A DNA stretch of 64,000 bases from Saprospiraceae bacterium (lineage in GTDB: Bacteria > Bacteroidota > Bacteroidia > Chitinophagales > Saprospiraceae): NCBI GenBank assembly GCA_020631355.1, contig JAHDHL010000011.1, positions 1 through 64,000 of the forward strand, written 5' to 3'. Both the position numbers and the translations under genes were made by a program. Under the pieces are notes generated by a model, which was not told the origin of the DNA, ran no database searches, and saw only the letters and a list, made by a program, of their open reading frames with translations. Positions 51,459-61,360 of this stretch are shown here, one piece after another. The first letter of the stretch is position 1. Every line of letters starts with the position of its first letter.

Positions 51459-53828
51459 ATGTTCCGATTGTTAGCCCTTTGTCTGATACTGAGTTTGTCC
51501 CTCCCCAACTTACAGGCACAGGACACACCCGAATACTCCAGGGTAAGGATTCTTCTGGATGAGGAGATGAATATGGAAAAATTGAATACACTAGGAGTAT
51601 TGTGCCACGGGAATCATGCGGCAGGGAAGCACTTTACCAGTGATTTTTCACGTCGAGAGATACGAATCATCAAGGAAGCCGGATTTGAGACGGAAATCTT
51701 GATTGAGGACGTACAGGCACATTATGTCAATCAGAATCTTGATGGAGGTCATCATCATGACCATCGTGAGGGTCAGGTGGATTGTGAGGAATCCGGAGGT
51801 TCAGAAGTTCCCGTACCCGAGAATTTCGAATTGGGTTCCATCGGTGGTTATCTATCCTATCAGGAAATCCTGGCCGAATTGGATGAGATGAAAAGTTTGT
51901 ACCCCAATCTTATTTCAACCAAGGCTCCGATTTCCTCTACACTTCTGACTCATGAGGGTAGGGAAGTATTATGGGTAAGGATTTCGGATAATCCCGAAAT
52001 GGATGAGAACGAACCAGAGGTATTATACAATTCTCTTACTCATGCCCGTGAACCGGGAGGTATGCAGCAACTCATGTTCTACATGTGGTATTTATTGGAG
52101 AATTATGACTCGGATGATGAGGTGAAATATTTGGTGGATAATGTGGAGATGTATTTCATTCCCTGTGTTAATCCTGACGGATATATCTACAATGAAACAA
52201 CGAATCCGAATGGTGGAGGACTATGGAGAAAAAATAGGAGGGATAACGGTGATGGTACATTCGGAGTTGACCTGAATCGTAACTTCAGTTATGCCTTTGC
52301 CGATGATAATAGTGGTTCGTCCCCCAATCCGAATTCGGATACATACAGGGGCCCATTCGCATTCTCCGAACCAGAATCTCAGTTGGTTAAGATGTTTGTG
52401 GAAAGCCATGATTTCATCATTTCGATGAATTACCATACCTATTCCAAGTTATTACTTCGTCCTTGGGGACATACGCTGGATTTACCGGATGATATCGAAA
52501 CGTTCGATGCTTTCGGACAATTGATGGTGGAGGAAAACGGTTATCAATATGGCGGTGCTGAAATTCTGGGTTATTTTGTGAATGGTGATACGGATTCATG
52601 GATGTATGGAGATGAGAATGTCATTTCATATACTCCGGAAGTAGGTTCCAGTTTCTGGTCACCGATTGCTGAAATTACGGAGGATGGCAAGGATAATCTT
52701 GCTGCCAATTTGTATGTTGCCCGTTTCGTATTGAATTATGGTAGAGCCAATGAGTTGAACGGTGAGGAAGAACTGACTTCCTTGAATGGAATGATGGATT
52801 TGAATATCAAGAAATACGGTTATGCAACCGGCCAGTTAACCGCAACATTCAGCTCTGCCCAGATGGTCAATTCCCCGGCTCCGATTCCAATGAATCTGAC
52901 CCATTTGGAAGAATTCCCCGTAACATTCAATTATGAATTGGACCCGTCACTAGAAGATGGTGACGAAGTCGTATTCCTTTTGGAAATCAGTAATGGTGAA
53001 CACAGTTTCCAACAAACCTTTACCAAGGTAATGAATACCACATTGAATGATGCCACTGCCGTGGTGGATGATAATGGTACCAATATGGATGCTTGGGATA
53101 ATGCCACTGCTTGGGGTATTACGAATGCAAGGTATTTTTCAGCGCCTACCAGTATTGCCGATTCACCACAGAGTGATTATAGTAACAATACCGAATCATT
53201 CCTGGCCCTCAATGCACCCATCGACTTATCCAATGCCGTGGATGCATTCGTTACGTTCAAGGCAGAGTGGGATATTGAAAGCAATTATGATTATACCCAA
53301 CTACAAGCCAGTACGGAATCGACTTCCTTTGCACCCTTGTGTGGCAAGTACACTCGTTCTGGTTCCCAATATCAGGATTATCAGGAACCGGTTTGGGATG
53401 GTGGACAGACCGGATGGGTAACTGAAAAATTAGTCTTGGATGACTATCTGGGGCAAAATGAAGTGAACTTAAGATTCAGGCTCGTCTCTGACCAGTTTGT
53501 CACTGGTGATGGTTTCTTCTTCGATGATTTTCAGGTTATAGTGCTCAATGAGGCAGGAGCGAGTACCTATGAATTCACAGCGGAGGACTTCAATATAACA
53601 TCCTATCCGAATCCGGTAACGCATTCCTTGAACATACAATTGTCCAAATTGCCACAGGATGCTCAATTGACAATTTACAATACGGTAGGTCAGGCCATCC
53701 GTACGGAAATCATCAATGATACCACAGAGGAAATAAAGTTGGACGATTTATCCAATGGCATTTATTTCTATACCATCCATTCGAATGGTGCATTGTGGGC
53801 CAGCAGAAAGGTTGTAGTAGCCAAGTAA
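51459..53828 (+). CDS. Secreted M14 zinc carboxypeptidase, T9SS cargo
   Basis: The 789-residue protein has a signal peptide (ending NLQAQ). The M14 domain (about 125-430) contains SLTHAREPGGMQ (zinc His and Glu), NPDGYIYNE, DLNRNFSYAF, ISMNYHTYSKLLL (zinc His) and SYTPEVGSSFW (catalytic Glu). This active-site set matches carboxypeptidase A-type enzymes. A Pro/His-rich insert (HHHDHREG) occurs near 97-105. The middle part is a beta-sandwich, and the tail is a T9SS sorting domain with SYPNPVTHSLNIQL. It should be exported by T9SS and degrade peptides outside the cell. A terminator follows at 53856. Confidence 0.92.
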   Translation: MFRLLALCLILSLSLPNLQAQDTPEYSRVRILLDEEMNMEKLNTLGVLCHGNHAAGKHFTSDFSRREIRIIKEAGFETEILIEDVQAHYVNQNLDGGHHHDHREGQVDCEESGGSEVPVPENFELGSIGGYLSYQEILAELDEMKSLYPNLISTKAPISSTLLTHEGREVLWVRISDNPEMDENEPEVLYNSLTHAREPGGMQQLMFYMWYLLENYDSDDEVKYLVDNVEMYFIPCVNPDGYIYNETTNPNGGGLWRKNRRDNGDGTFGVDLNRNFSYAFADDNSGSSPNPNSDTYRGPFAFSEPESQLVKMFVESHDFIISMNYHTYSKLLLRPWGHTLDLPDDIETFDAFGQLMVEENGYQYGGAEILGYFVNGDTDSWMYGDENVISYTPEVGSSFWSPIAEITEDGKDNLAANLYVARFVLNYGRANELNGEEELTSLNGMMDLNIKKYGYATGQLTATFSSAQMVNSPAPIPMNLTHLEEFPVTFNYELDPSLEDGDEVVFLLEISNGEHSFQQTFTKVMNTTLNDATAVVDDNGTNMDAWDNATAWGITNARYFSAPTSIADSPQSDYSNNTESFLALNAPIDLSNAVDAFVTFKAEWDIESNYDYTQLQASTESTSFAPLCGKYTRSGSQYQDYQEPVWDGGQTGWVTEKLVLDDYLGQNEVNLRFRLVSDQFVTGDGFFFDDFQVIVLNEAGASTYEFTAEDFNITSYPNPVTHSLNIQLSKLPQDAQLTIYNTVGQAIRTEIINDTTEEIKLDDLSNGIYFYTIHSNGALWASRKVVVAK

Positions 53829-53855
53829 TTGGATATCATACGATTTTGATAAATG

Positions 53856-53888
53856 ACCTCCATTCCTGAATTGGGAATGGAGGTTTTA
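53856..53888 (+). terminator. Rho-independent terminator
   Basis: ACCTCCATTCC pairs with GGAATGGAGGT and is followed by TTTATTTT. It ends the M14 gene, converging with the DUF262 pair. Confidence 0.8.
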
Positions 53889-53892
53889 TTTT

Positions 53893-56064
53893 CTAATGGC
53901 TTTGTTTTATCCCATCTATTTTCTCCCTCAATTTTTTGAGAATGGTTTTCTTTCCACCTTTAACTAATCGATATAAATCCTCGTGCCTATATCCTCTGAA
54001 ATTACCTTGTGTATTGTATATGGCTGATGTTTCGAATTCTGTTAATGGTATACTTGGAATATAATGATGATGAACGGCAATATGACGACCATGTTTCCAT
54101 AAATCCTCAGCTAGGATATCATATAGTCTTAGGCAATCGATAAGCGTATCAATTTTGAAATCTTCCTTTTCATCTGTCAAGAAAATATTCTTTTCATGTT
54201 TCAATAGGAATTGGTTCTGTTTGCGTTCTAATATTTGCTTTAAATTATTCCCATTAAACTGTTTGAATAATTTAGAGAAAGCTTTCTTTTCACTATCCAA
54301 ATCCCTTATGATTCTTCTCCAACTGGAAAAATCCCAATTCTCATAATAGTATGGGGACCTTCTGATAGCATAAAAACCGAAATAGAGTAGGGCACTGCTT
54401 AATGTTTTATTGCCACTTTGCTTAGGAGGGAATAGTGCATTGAATTTAGCGGTAGATTCTTGGATTTTTTGAACAGAAATGTCTTCATCAAAATGAATTA
54501 AATGTGTAATATTGATACCTTTTACTTGGTATCCATTAATATTAAGCGGATGGTCTTCCAATTCCCATATGGCACTTTCAAATTTCCTGAGTTCTTCCTG
54601 ATCTTGGATATTCCTTAGGAATTGATGTTTTGCTATTTCATCATTATTAATCCCGCTTGACCATATGCCGTGGCTCAGTAGTTGTTGGATACGTGCATTG
54701 ATGGTTACCACACTACGGTCATTATTATTATATCTCAACCAATATATCCTCAGTACCCTAAAAATATCATCCGATTGTTTTTTTAGGTCTTGAATGTTGT
54801 CCATATATTCCAATATAGACCACACGAAAACCATTTTTCTTCTCTCATTCGCTCGCCTGTCATCAGAAAAATCAATGAACCAATTGGTATTATCCTCAAA
54901 ATAAAGTTCCTGTAAATAGCCGATGGCATCATCTACCCATTTGGAATAACGATATTTTTCTTTGAACCTATTTTTATGATTGAATAGGAATTCAAGGAGT
55001 TTGAATCTTTTCTGGATATTTTCAAGGTTCAGATATTTCAGTATTCTATCGGGATAAATGGCATCCGATATTTTAATGAAATCCTTTGTTTCTTTTTTGA
55101 ATGATTCGAATGCGGCAATACATTTTAGGAATTCATTGAATCCATCATCTGCATTAGTCGGTTCCTTTTTCTTATTCCGATTCATCCAGAAAAAATATTG
55201 CCATTTTTCCCAGTTATCACTCTGTTGTAATTTGTCATTATTATCAATACTCTCAAAGAGTTTGGCCCTTACGGTCTCGTTATCTTCCAGTTGTTTTCCT
55301 CTGGAATTCATTGTAATGTAAAGTTCCTCTCCCTGATTGGTCTTATCGGTTTTGAAATGCCAGAATTTTATTTCCTTACTTACGAAAGTATAAAATTCAT
55401 TTTCCTGGTTCCTGAAGTTTCTTTCAATGATAATAATGGCATTAAGGATGGCCCTTACAGTTGGGTCATTTTTATAATCTCTTAGAAACCATGTACTTTT
55501 TTCCACAGACAATAATTCATCTATGGTATTTGTGTTACCGATGAGATCCACGAAAAAATTGTGTGTGATATTTCTTACCCGGTAATCGAATGCAACAGTA
55601 TTGAGAATCTGGTCATATCTGAATAATTGAATGAATTCTTTTTTCTTGGACTCCTTAATGGATAAATAGAATAAAGTGATGAATAAGGTGGTGAAACGCT
55701 GTTGTCCATCAATAAGATAGACATCCTTATTGTAATCACTTTCAGGAAAATATTCCATGCGGTAATTCGGAGCATAGGAATATAGGAATCCGATATTCAT
55801 GGTCTGATTCCCATTCTTTTGTTCCAGCAAAGCCCTTATTTCATCGAATCTTTGGGCCTTGGCTAAATCTGCAATCTTTTTTTCTAATGCTTCATCTTGT
55901 TTATTGTTTTGAGTACTGGATATCAAGTCTTTGCAGAAGTTATCAAGGATATTCCGTTCGTTGTGCCCCCAAACATATTCCCTTTGGATTTCAGGTACGA
56001 AGAAATTATATTTTTCTATCAGTTCTTCGATGGAACGTTCTTGCATTAATTTATTCTTACTCAT
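53893..56064 (-). CDS. DUF262 protein without HNH motif
   Basis: The 723-residue soluble protein has a DUF262 N-terminal domain. FVPEIQREYVWG (Gln27-Arg28) and LIDGQQRFTTLF (Asp119, Gly120, Gln121, Gln122, Arg123) are the nucleotide-binding signatures of this ParB-like fold, and LYITMNSRGKQLED follows. No DUF1524 HNH is visible. The C-terminal 60 residues are His- and Lys-rich (HIAVHHHYIPSI), of unknown function. DUF262 proteins are components of GmrSD-type Type IV restriction and related defence systems. It overlaps the upstream DUF262-DUF1524 gene by 8 bases, so the two are surely co-translated. Confidence 0.85.
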   Translation of the reverse strand: MSKNKLMQERSIEELIEKYNFFVPEIQREYVWGHNERNILDNFCKDLISSTQNNKQDEALEKKIADLAKAQRFDEIRALLEQKNGNQTMNIGFLYSYAPNYRMEYFPESDYNKDVYLIDGQQRFTTLFITLFYLSIKESKKKEFIQLFRYDQILNTVAFDYRVRNITHNFFVDLIGNTNTIDELLSVEKSTWFLRDYKNDPTVRAILNAIIIIERNFRNQENEFYTFVSKEIKFWHFKTDKTNQGEELYITMNSRGKQLEDNETVRAKLFESIDNNDKLQQSDNWEKWQYFFWMNRNKKKEPTNADDGFNEFLKCIAAFESFKKETKDFIKISDAIYPDRILKYLNLENIQKRFKLLEFLFNHKNRFKEKYRYSKWVDDAIGYLQELYFEDNTNWFIDFSDDRRANERRKMVFVWSILEYMDNIQDLKKQSDDIFRVLRIYWLRYNNNDRSVVTINARIQQLLSHGIWSSGINNDEIAKHQFLRNIQDQEELRKFESAIWELEDHPLNINGYQVKGINITHLIHFDEDISVQKIQESTAKFNALFPPKQSGNKTLSSALLYFGFYAIRRSPYYYENWDFSSWRRIIRDLDSEKKAFSKLFKQFNGNNLKQILERKQNQFLLKHEKNIFLTDEKEDFKIDTLIDCLRLYDILAEDLWKHGRHIAVHHHYIPSIPLTEFETSAIYNTQGNFRGYRHEDLYRLVKGGKKTILKKLREKIDGIKQSH

Positions 56065-57835
56065 TTTCTAGTTCTTTTTTGAAAAAGTTAATCAGTGTGT
56101 TTTTAATTTTATATTCATTTTCAATAATGTCATCCTTGGACCAATATTCTAGGTCTCGTCCGGATGTTTCACTATCCTTGAAATAACGGGCGAAGACTTT
56201 CAAGGTATGAGGTTGGATGAAATTCCCGTCATTAAAATAATCCATGACTCTCTTTCTCTTGTAACTGTAGGAACGATTACTAATACTTCGATTCAAGCTA
56301 TCATATAATAATACCAGATTGCCAATGGAATGAATAGGTATTTCATTAATGCGTTTATTAATAATATCATCCACTTGACCGATAGTGGATTCACTAGAAT
56401 CAGCATTGAATCTTTTCAGAATATCGTGTTGGGCTAATTGATTGTCATATTTAAGCAGGAATCGGATGAAATGAACCTTATCTTTTGGTTTCTCAGGATT
56501 CTGAGGGAAAATATGTTCAATGTCATTTCCTTTCTTATTGAATGCATTGGATTCCAATCTGTCCTTGAATTCCTTATTGGCATGAACAATATCCAATAGC
56601 AATAAAATCTCTACCAAGGTTTTCTTATCTCCCTCGTACCAATTCTTACTTTCCTCGAAAATCTGATCAATGGATTCTTTTCCGAATATTTCTTCCTTAA
56701 TGGTATTTAAAAGATATTTTTTGAAATCATTTCTAGTTTTTAATGTTTCCCACTTATACCAAACTTCCTTGAAAGAAAAATCGATTCTATTTTTTTGATT
56801 AAATAAAAATCCTAAATAATGATAAATAATTTTATCATTATACCAATCCTTTAGGGTTGAATTGATTCTGATGATTTTTTGATATAATTGTTTTGGATTA
56901 CTATAATTTTCGATGAAGTCGAGGTTGAGGTCCTTGCAGCCCTCACTTTCCGCTAAAAGTAAATATAGTCGATTGACAGGATGGTTACTGGTGTTGAATT
57001 GGATGTCACCCGAACTTTCCAATTTGATCCAGGGTTCATAGTATTCTATTATTTCGGGCTGGCTCCACCAATTATTAATTTCATCTAATTGCCAACCAAT
57101 CCTGACCCTACGCTCATTGATTCTTACAATATATTTAATATCAGGCTTGGAAGATATGCTATCTTTATTGACACGGGTAATGAGTATAGCTCTCACCAAA
57201 TCCGCACCATCCAAATAAATTCGTTTCGAATTCAGGTTGCCGAAAATCTTTTCCTCATTTTCCCCATCTATATTGTTACAAATAAACTTGACATGATGTA
57301 GGAGTTTATCCTTGAATTTTTCTACATCATTATGATTGTTGATCCATTCATGGATAGTTTTATAGGAATGGAATAGATAATAGATATCTTGTAAATCGAA
57401 TTGGGAATGTTCTTGGATGAATTGATTCCAACTCTTGTAATTTTCAAGATGATTCTTGTCTGGCGATAGGATGAAATGCTGTAGGAAATTATTGGTTTGT
57501 TCCCTGATTGAATTATTTGGGAATTGTAATTTTCCTTTGATTAGTTCATGTTCGCCTAGAATGGATAATAATAGTAGCATGGTTGTCAACCTTTGTTGAC
57601 CATCCACTACATTGAATTGGTTTTTATTCGGTACCAAGGTGATATTTTGAACACAATAGAATTTTCCGGTATTCGCATCAAACAGATTGATATCTTCCAG
57701 AAGTCGTTCTACTTGTTTTCTAGTCCATTTGTATCCCCTTTGATAAGCAGGGATGTTATAATTTTCTTTCCCATGCTCGTGCAGATAACCCTTATTCCGG
57801 AAAATGGAATGGACACTTTGTAATAATTCATTCAT
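56057..57835 (-). CDS. DUF262-DUF1524 GmrSD-like nuclease
   Basis: The 592-residue soluble protein starts with a DUF262 domain: IPAYQRGYKW (Arg33) and VVDGQQRLTTML (Asp78). Near residue 441, the HNH-type motif NDIEHIFPQNPEKP is followed by SIGNLVLLYDSLNRSISNRSY, as in DUF1524 nuclease domains. GmrSD-like enzymes cut modified phage DNA using NTP, but some relatives act on other DNA marks. It is followed on the same strand, with 8-base overlap, by a second DUF262 gene without HNH. A 366-bp non-coding gap lies upstream. Confidence 0.85.
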   Translation of the reverse strand: MNELLQSVHSIFRNKGYLHEHGKENYNIPAYQRGYKWTRKQVERLLEDINLFDANTGKFYCVQNITLVPNKNQFNVVDGQQRLTTMLLLLSILGEHELIKGKLQFPNNSIREQTNNFLQHFILSPDKNHLENYKSWNQFIQEHSQFDLQDIYYLFHSYKTIHEWINNHNDVEKFKDKLLHHVKFICNNIDGENEEKIFGNLNSKRIYLDGADLVRAILITRVNKDSISSKPDIKYIVRINERRVRIGWQLDEINNWWSQPEIIEYYEPWIKLESSGDIQFNTSNHPVNRLYLLLAESEGCKDLNLDFIENYSNPKQLYQKIIRINSTLKDWYNDKIIYHYLGFLFNQKNRIDFSFKEVWYKWETLKTRNDFKKYLLNTIKEEIFGKESIDQIFEESKNWYEGDKKTLVEILLLLDIVHANKEFKDRLESNAFNKKGNDIEHIFPQNPEKPKDKVHFIRFLLKYDNQLAQHDILKRFNADSSESTIGQVDDIINKRINEIPIHSIGNLVLLYDSLNRSISNRSYSYKRKRVMDYFNDGNFIQPHTLKVFARYFKDSETSGRDLEYWSKDDIIENEYKIKNTLINFFKKELENE

Positions 57836-58201
57836 TTTGCTAATTCATTGTTTGTAAACCCGATAGGTAATATCGAGCAATCTATTCTGATTATTTATTG
57901 ATGCGCATAAGGTTTTATAGCAACATCTCTTTTGCTCGAAAGTAAGTATTTATTCTAAGAGCTCTTAAGAAGATTTGACTTTTGAAGATTATTATGGTTC
58001 ATTTTGTGTCCGATTGAGACTCAAGATATAAGTTTTACCATAGTGCAATGGATGATTAAATTGGGTAACATCCTGTCAAGCCAAAAGCGTGCGAAAGCAG
58101 GTGCAAATGGGACAGCATTAGACCAAAGTATTAAATAGGAAGATGCTCTAAGTTAATATGGAATAATCTTGTATTCTGAATGATTCTGGATAGGCTATGA
58201 A
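57836..58201. other. Intergenic region upstream of the DUF262 pair
   Basis: This 366-bp gap has no ATG-started gene. A frame without start codon is open from 57986 to a TAG at 58136-58138, with sequence GNILSSQKRAKAGANG, which may be a decayed coding fragment. No insertion-sequence ends or promoter could be assigned. Confidence 0.4.
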
Positions 58202-58861
58202 TTAATCTGGGATATCGTTCAGATCCATTTGTACCACTTCCAATACCTCATTCATTTTGTCCCGCATCATGGAATGGGTTCCATTGGGAATCACCACTGG
58301 CTGTTTGATATTCCTTATGGGAAATAAAGGGTCCCGGCTACCATGAATGTGAGTGATGTTATCAGGGATGTGTTCATTTTCCCAATATAGTGCTTCCCGA
58401 ATACCCCATTTGAGGAATGCGTCGTCCTGTTTCTTGAAATTATCCCTGAATCGGGCATATCCTTTTTTGTTGAGTCCGAAAAATGGTTTAACCATGAATA
58501 GCCCTTTCTTCATGATATTCGGAGAAATCAAATGGTAGGCCTTGGTACGGACGAGTAGAGAGAAAAGGGCAGGCTTTTCCTTGGTTTCCTTGATACTCGA
58601 GACTAAGTATAGCTTAGGATTACCCAATATTTTTGCGATCTCAACTGCCATAATCCCACCGAATGAGACACCAAGTAGGATGTCATCGGAAGTTATGTGA
58701 TAGGTGTCAATTAATTTGCGACCATAGGTCCTGATATCCTCATTTCCCAAGGGCGTTAGGTAATTGATGGGAACAAGTTCATGATTGGGAATGTGAACAC
58801 CATCAAAAAGCTGCTCATTGGTGCCGAAAGCAGGGATTAGGAAGATTCTATTGGTTGTCAT
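58202..58861 (-). CDS. Alpha/beta hydrolase
   Basis: The 219-residue soluble protein has the nucleophile elbow GVSFGG in DILLGVSFGGIMAVEIAK, a candidate acid in HGSRDPLFP and a candidate His in NGTHSMM. It is shorter than most hydrolases, with an Arg/Lys-rich cap region around residues 105-145. The substrate is unknown. It is unlike the hydrolase at 1395 in length and cap. It lies 93 bp downstream of a gene for a charged coiled-coil protein. Confidence 0.75.
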   Translation of the reverse strand: MTTNRIFLIPAFGTNEQLFDGVHIPNHELVPINYLTPLGNEDIRTYGRKLIDTYHITSDDILLGVSFGGIMAVEIAKILGNPKLYLVSSIKETKEKPALFSLLVRTKAYHLISPNIMKKGLFMVKPFFGLNKKGYARFRDNFKKQDDAFLKWGIREALYWENEHIPDNITHIHGSRDPLFPIRNIKQPVVIPNGTHSMMRDKMNEVLEVVQMDLNDIPD

Positions 58862-58897
58862 TCGGAAATGGAGTTGTTCGTATTCCTAATATATGAA

Positions 58898-58932
58898 AAT
58901 CCCGGATTTTAGTGTTAACCAAAATCCGGGAA
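58898..58932 (-). terminator. Terminator hairpin
   Basis: CCCGGATTTTAG/CAAAATCCGGG pair with a short loop, with an A-run before it that makes a T-run on the minus strand. It ends the charged coiled-coil gene (58954). Confidence 0.7.
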
Positions 58933-58953
58933 TGATTCATATGGAATGAAAAA

Positions 58954-59634
58954 CTATTTCCTCTTATTCTTTCTTCTTTCCCTACGCCTTTGCCTTCTGG
59001 CTTTTCTCCTATCTCGTCCTTCCTTGAGTTTTTGATCCCAGCCTTTTTCTTTCATCTTGGCTTGGAACAAGGATCTCAACTCCTTGAGTTCATCACCGAT
59101 TTCCTTTCGTTCATCGGCTGTTTCAGATTTGATACTTTGGATTTTCTCCTTGAAAATATCACGTTTCTGTTTGATGAGTTCCTTTAGATTCTTGATCTCA
59201 TCGTCATCATTATCATCCACTTCGTAATCATCTTCCTCATCATCCAATTCATCCTCCTCGATTTCCTTTTCTATCAGGTCAATGGATTTTTTCTTCTTGT
59301 CCTCCAACATATCCCTCAGATGACCGAAAAGGTTTTCAGCAGCCGTTTCCTCATTGGGGTCGGCTTCGTTTTCCTTTTGGGCTTCATCAATCTTATCCTT
59401 GATTTTCTGTTCGATGCTTTCTTCTGAATCATCCGGTCTGACATGTTCAGCGACCTCATCCAATTTACCCTTGATTCTGTCAAAAAGGGATTGTGGAGCA
59501 GTCCTTACATCGGGGTCATCCTCATTCTCCCGTTTGACCTGATCCACCAGTTTTTTGAAGATGGAACCGCCTAAGCCTCCGATAAGGGAATTGGGTGAGA
59601 AAATACCCTGTGGGTTCTTGTCTTGATCTTTCAT
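58954..59634 (-). CDS. Charged coiled-coil protein, hypothetical
   Basis: The 226-residue protein is mostly Glu/Asp/Lys/Arg in long helices. Two similar units contain VKRENEDDPDVRTAPQSLFD and QKENEADPNEETAAENLFGH, suggesting an internal duplication near residues 34-51 and 90-109. The C-terminus is strongly basic (RRKARRQRRRERRKNKRK), which could bind nucleic acid or ribosomes. The gene is flanked by a minus-strand terminator at its 3' end. No known family. Confidence 0.65.
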   Translation of the reverse strand: MKDQDKNPQGIFSPNSLIGGLGGSIFKKLVDQVKRENEDDPDVRTAPQSLFDRIKGKLDEVAEHVRPDDSEESIEQKIKDKIDEAQKENEADPNEETAAENLFGHLRDMLEDKKKKSIDLIEKEIEEDELDDEEDDYEVDDNDDDEIKNLKELIKQKRDIFKEKIQSIKSETADERKEIGDELKELRSLFQAKMKEKGWDQKLKEGRDRRKARRQRRRERRKNKRK

Positions 59635-59881
59635 AGTAAATGTATTTATGTTGGCATAAATGTAGTCATCCGAATGATTCGCTTAAACTCCTCACTTGAT
59701 TTTGTATTAATTTTAACAATTGCATTCAATAAAATCGAAACGAGCCAGATACAAGTTAAAAAAGTATGCATTTATACCATCCTGTCTTATTTAGAATCAG
59801 AATAATCTGTTTGACAGATGTAGTAGGCTGATATTCATTCGGATATGACTTACATTGAACCGTATATCAAAAACTAACGGC

Positions 59882-61243
59882 ATGACAGAAAATGAAATCA
59901 GATTACCTCGTGTAATGTTATGGAAGAATCCTCTGGAATTTCCTAAAATCGTAAAGAATCCGGCACCATACTTCAAGAATCTACTGGATGAAAATGGAGG
60001 GGCGGCAGAAGTCATGATGACGAATCGCTATGCATTGATGACCGACAGGGCTGATTTGATACGCCATGTACTCCAGAAGAACCATAAGAATTATATCAAG
60101 ACATCCATCGTAAGGGATATCCTGTCGAAGCAGACAGGGATGGGCCTACTCACTTCCGATGGTGATTATTGGCTCAAACAGAGGCGAGCCATACAACCCG
60201 GATTCCATCGTAAGCGACTCCAAGGTATCTCCGAAGTGATGATTGATGAAATCCAATCTTATATGGAGGACAAATTCGACCAACTGGCTGCATCGGAAGA
60301 AGTAGTGGATTTGTATAAGGAGATGCTATACCTGGCTTTCAGGGTCGTATCCAAGAGTTTGTTCGGAGAGCATGTCAATGAGAATGAACTGGAAGTGATA
60401 GATGAAACGGTTTCCAATGGCCAGCAAATTGTGGTGGATGAAATCCGTAAACCATTCATCAAACCTTGGTTGTATCTGAGTGGGGCATATGCCAAGAATA
60501 AGCGCCTTCGTGGCAAATCAGATGAATTGATATTGGATATCATCAGGGATAGACAAAAGTCCAAGGCCAAGCATAATGACCTACTGGATATGCTATTGGA
60601 GACAGAATATGAGGATGGTACCAAGATGACAGAACAACAATTGCTGAATGAAGCCCTTATCCTGTATGTTGCGGGTCATGAAACCTCAGCTGTTGCCATG
60701 TCTTGGATTTGGTACATGTTGGGGCAGCATCCTGATGTCGAGGAAAAATTGTATCAGAATGTGATGGATGTACTTGGGACCGACAGGAATCCTAGCTTCG
60801 AGGGACTCAGGGAACTGGGGTACCCATTGCAAGTAATAGAAGAAACGATGAGATTATATCCTCCTGCTTGGATTGTTGACCGTGAACCGCTAGAGGATGA
60901 TAATTATAACGGGATTCCCATCAAGAAAGGTCGGGATGTGATTTGCCTGATTTATGGAGTACATCGAAACCCTAAATATTGGGAGAATCCGGAAGTATTC
61001 AATCCTGAAAGATTCACACCAGAGAACAAGAAAAAACAGGAACCGTATTCCTATATTCCGTTCGGAGGTGGACCAAGACTCTGTATCGGAAATAATTTTG
61101 CATTAATGGAAATGCAATTTGCCTTATCCATGATGATTCGTAGATATAAGATTGAAATTATAAAGGACCAGGAAGTAGACATTAATCCATTGATTACGCT
61201 ACGACCGAGATACGGACTCAAAGCTATTATCAGAAAAAGATAA
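59882..61243 (+). CDS. Cytochrome P450
   Basis: The 453-residue soluble protein starts at the ATG at 59882; the longer frame begins with TTG at 59855. P450 signatures are complete. The I-helix oxygen-activation motif is AGHETS, the K-helix is EETMRLYPP, and the haem loop is FGGGPRLCIGNNFA with Cys401. It appears to be a complete soluble bacterial enzyme. No ferredoxin or reductase gene is adjacent, so its redox partner is elsewhere. The substrate cannot be read from the sequence. Confidence 0.92.
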   Translation: MTENEIRLPRVMLWKNPLEFPKIVKNPAPYFKNLLDENGGAAEVMMTNRYALMTDRADLIRHVLQKNHKNYIKTSIVRDILSKQTGMGLLTSDGDYWLKQRRAIQPGFHRKRLQGISEVMIDEIQSYMEDKFDQLAASEEVVDLYKEMLYLAFRVVSKSLFGEHVNENELEVIDETVSNGQQIVVDEIRKPFIKPWLYLSGAYAKNKRLRGKSDELILDIIRDRQKSKAKHNDLLDMLLETEYEDGTKMTEQQLLNEALILYVAGHETSAVAMSWIWYMLGQHPDVEEKLYQNVMDVLGTDRNPSFEGLRELGYPLQVIEETMRLYPPAWIVDREPLEDDNYNGIPIKKGRDVICLIYGVHRNPKYWENPEVFNPERFTPENKKKQEPYSYIPFGGGPRLCIGNNFALMEMQFALSMMIRRYKIEIIKDQEVDINPLITLRPRYGLKAIIRKR

Positions 61244-61278
61244 TTGGTAGAACATTTCCTGCTGATGGTATAATACAA

Positions 61279-61308
61279 CAAAAGCCACTGTAACTTACAG
61301 TGGCTTTT
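61279..61308. terminator. Bidirectional terminator
   Basis: AAAAGCCACTGTA and TACAGTGGCTTTT pair with a 3-4 base loop and have A and T runs outside. It separates the P450 (+) from the gene ending at 61361 (-). Confidence 0.8.
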
Positions 61309-61360
61309 CAATTTGTTGGATAGTAAATTACTATCTATTGATTATAATAATAGTCTGAAT

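Noticed and set aside
57986-58138. Open frame (51 codons) upstream of the DUF262 pair
   Set aside because: No start codon and no family match; could be a decayed fragment, but not enough for a gene call.
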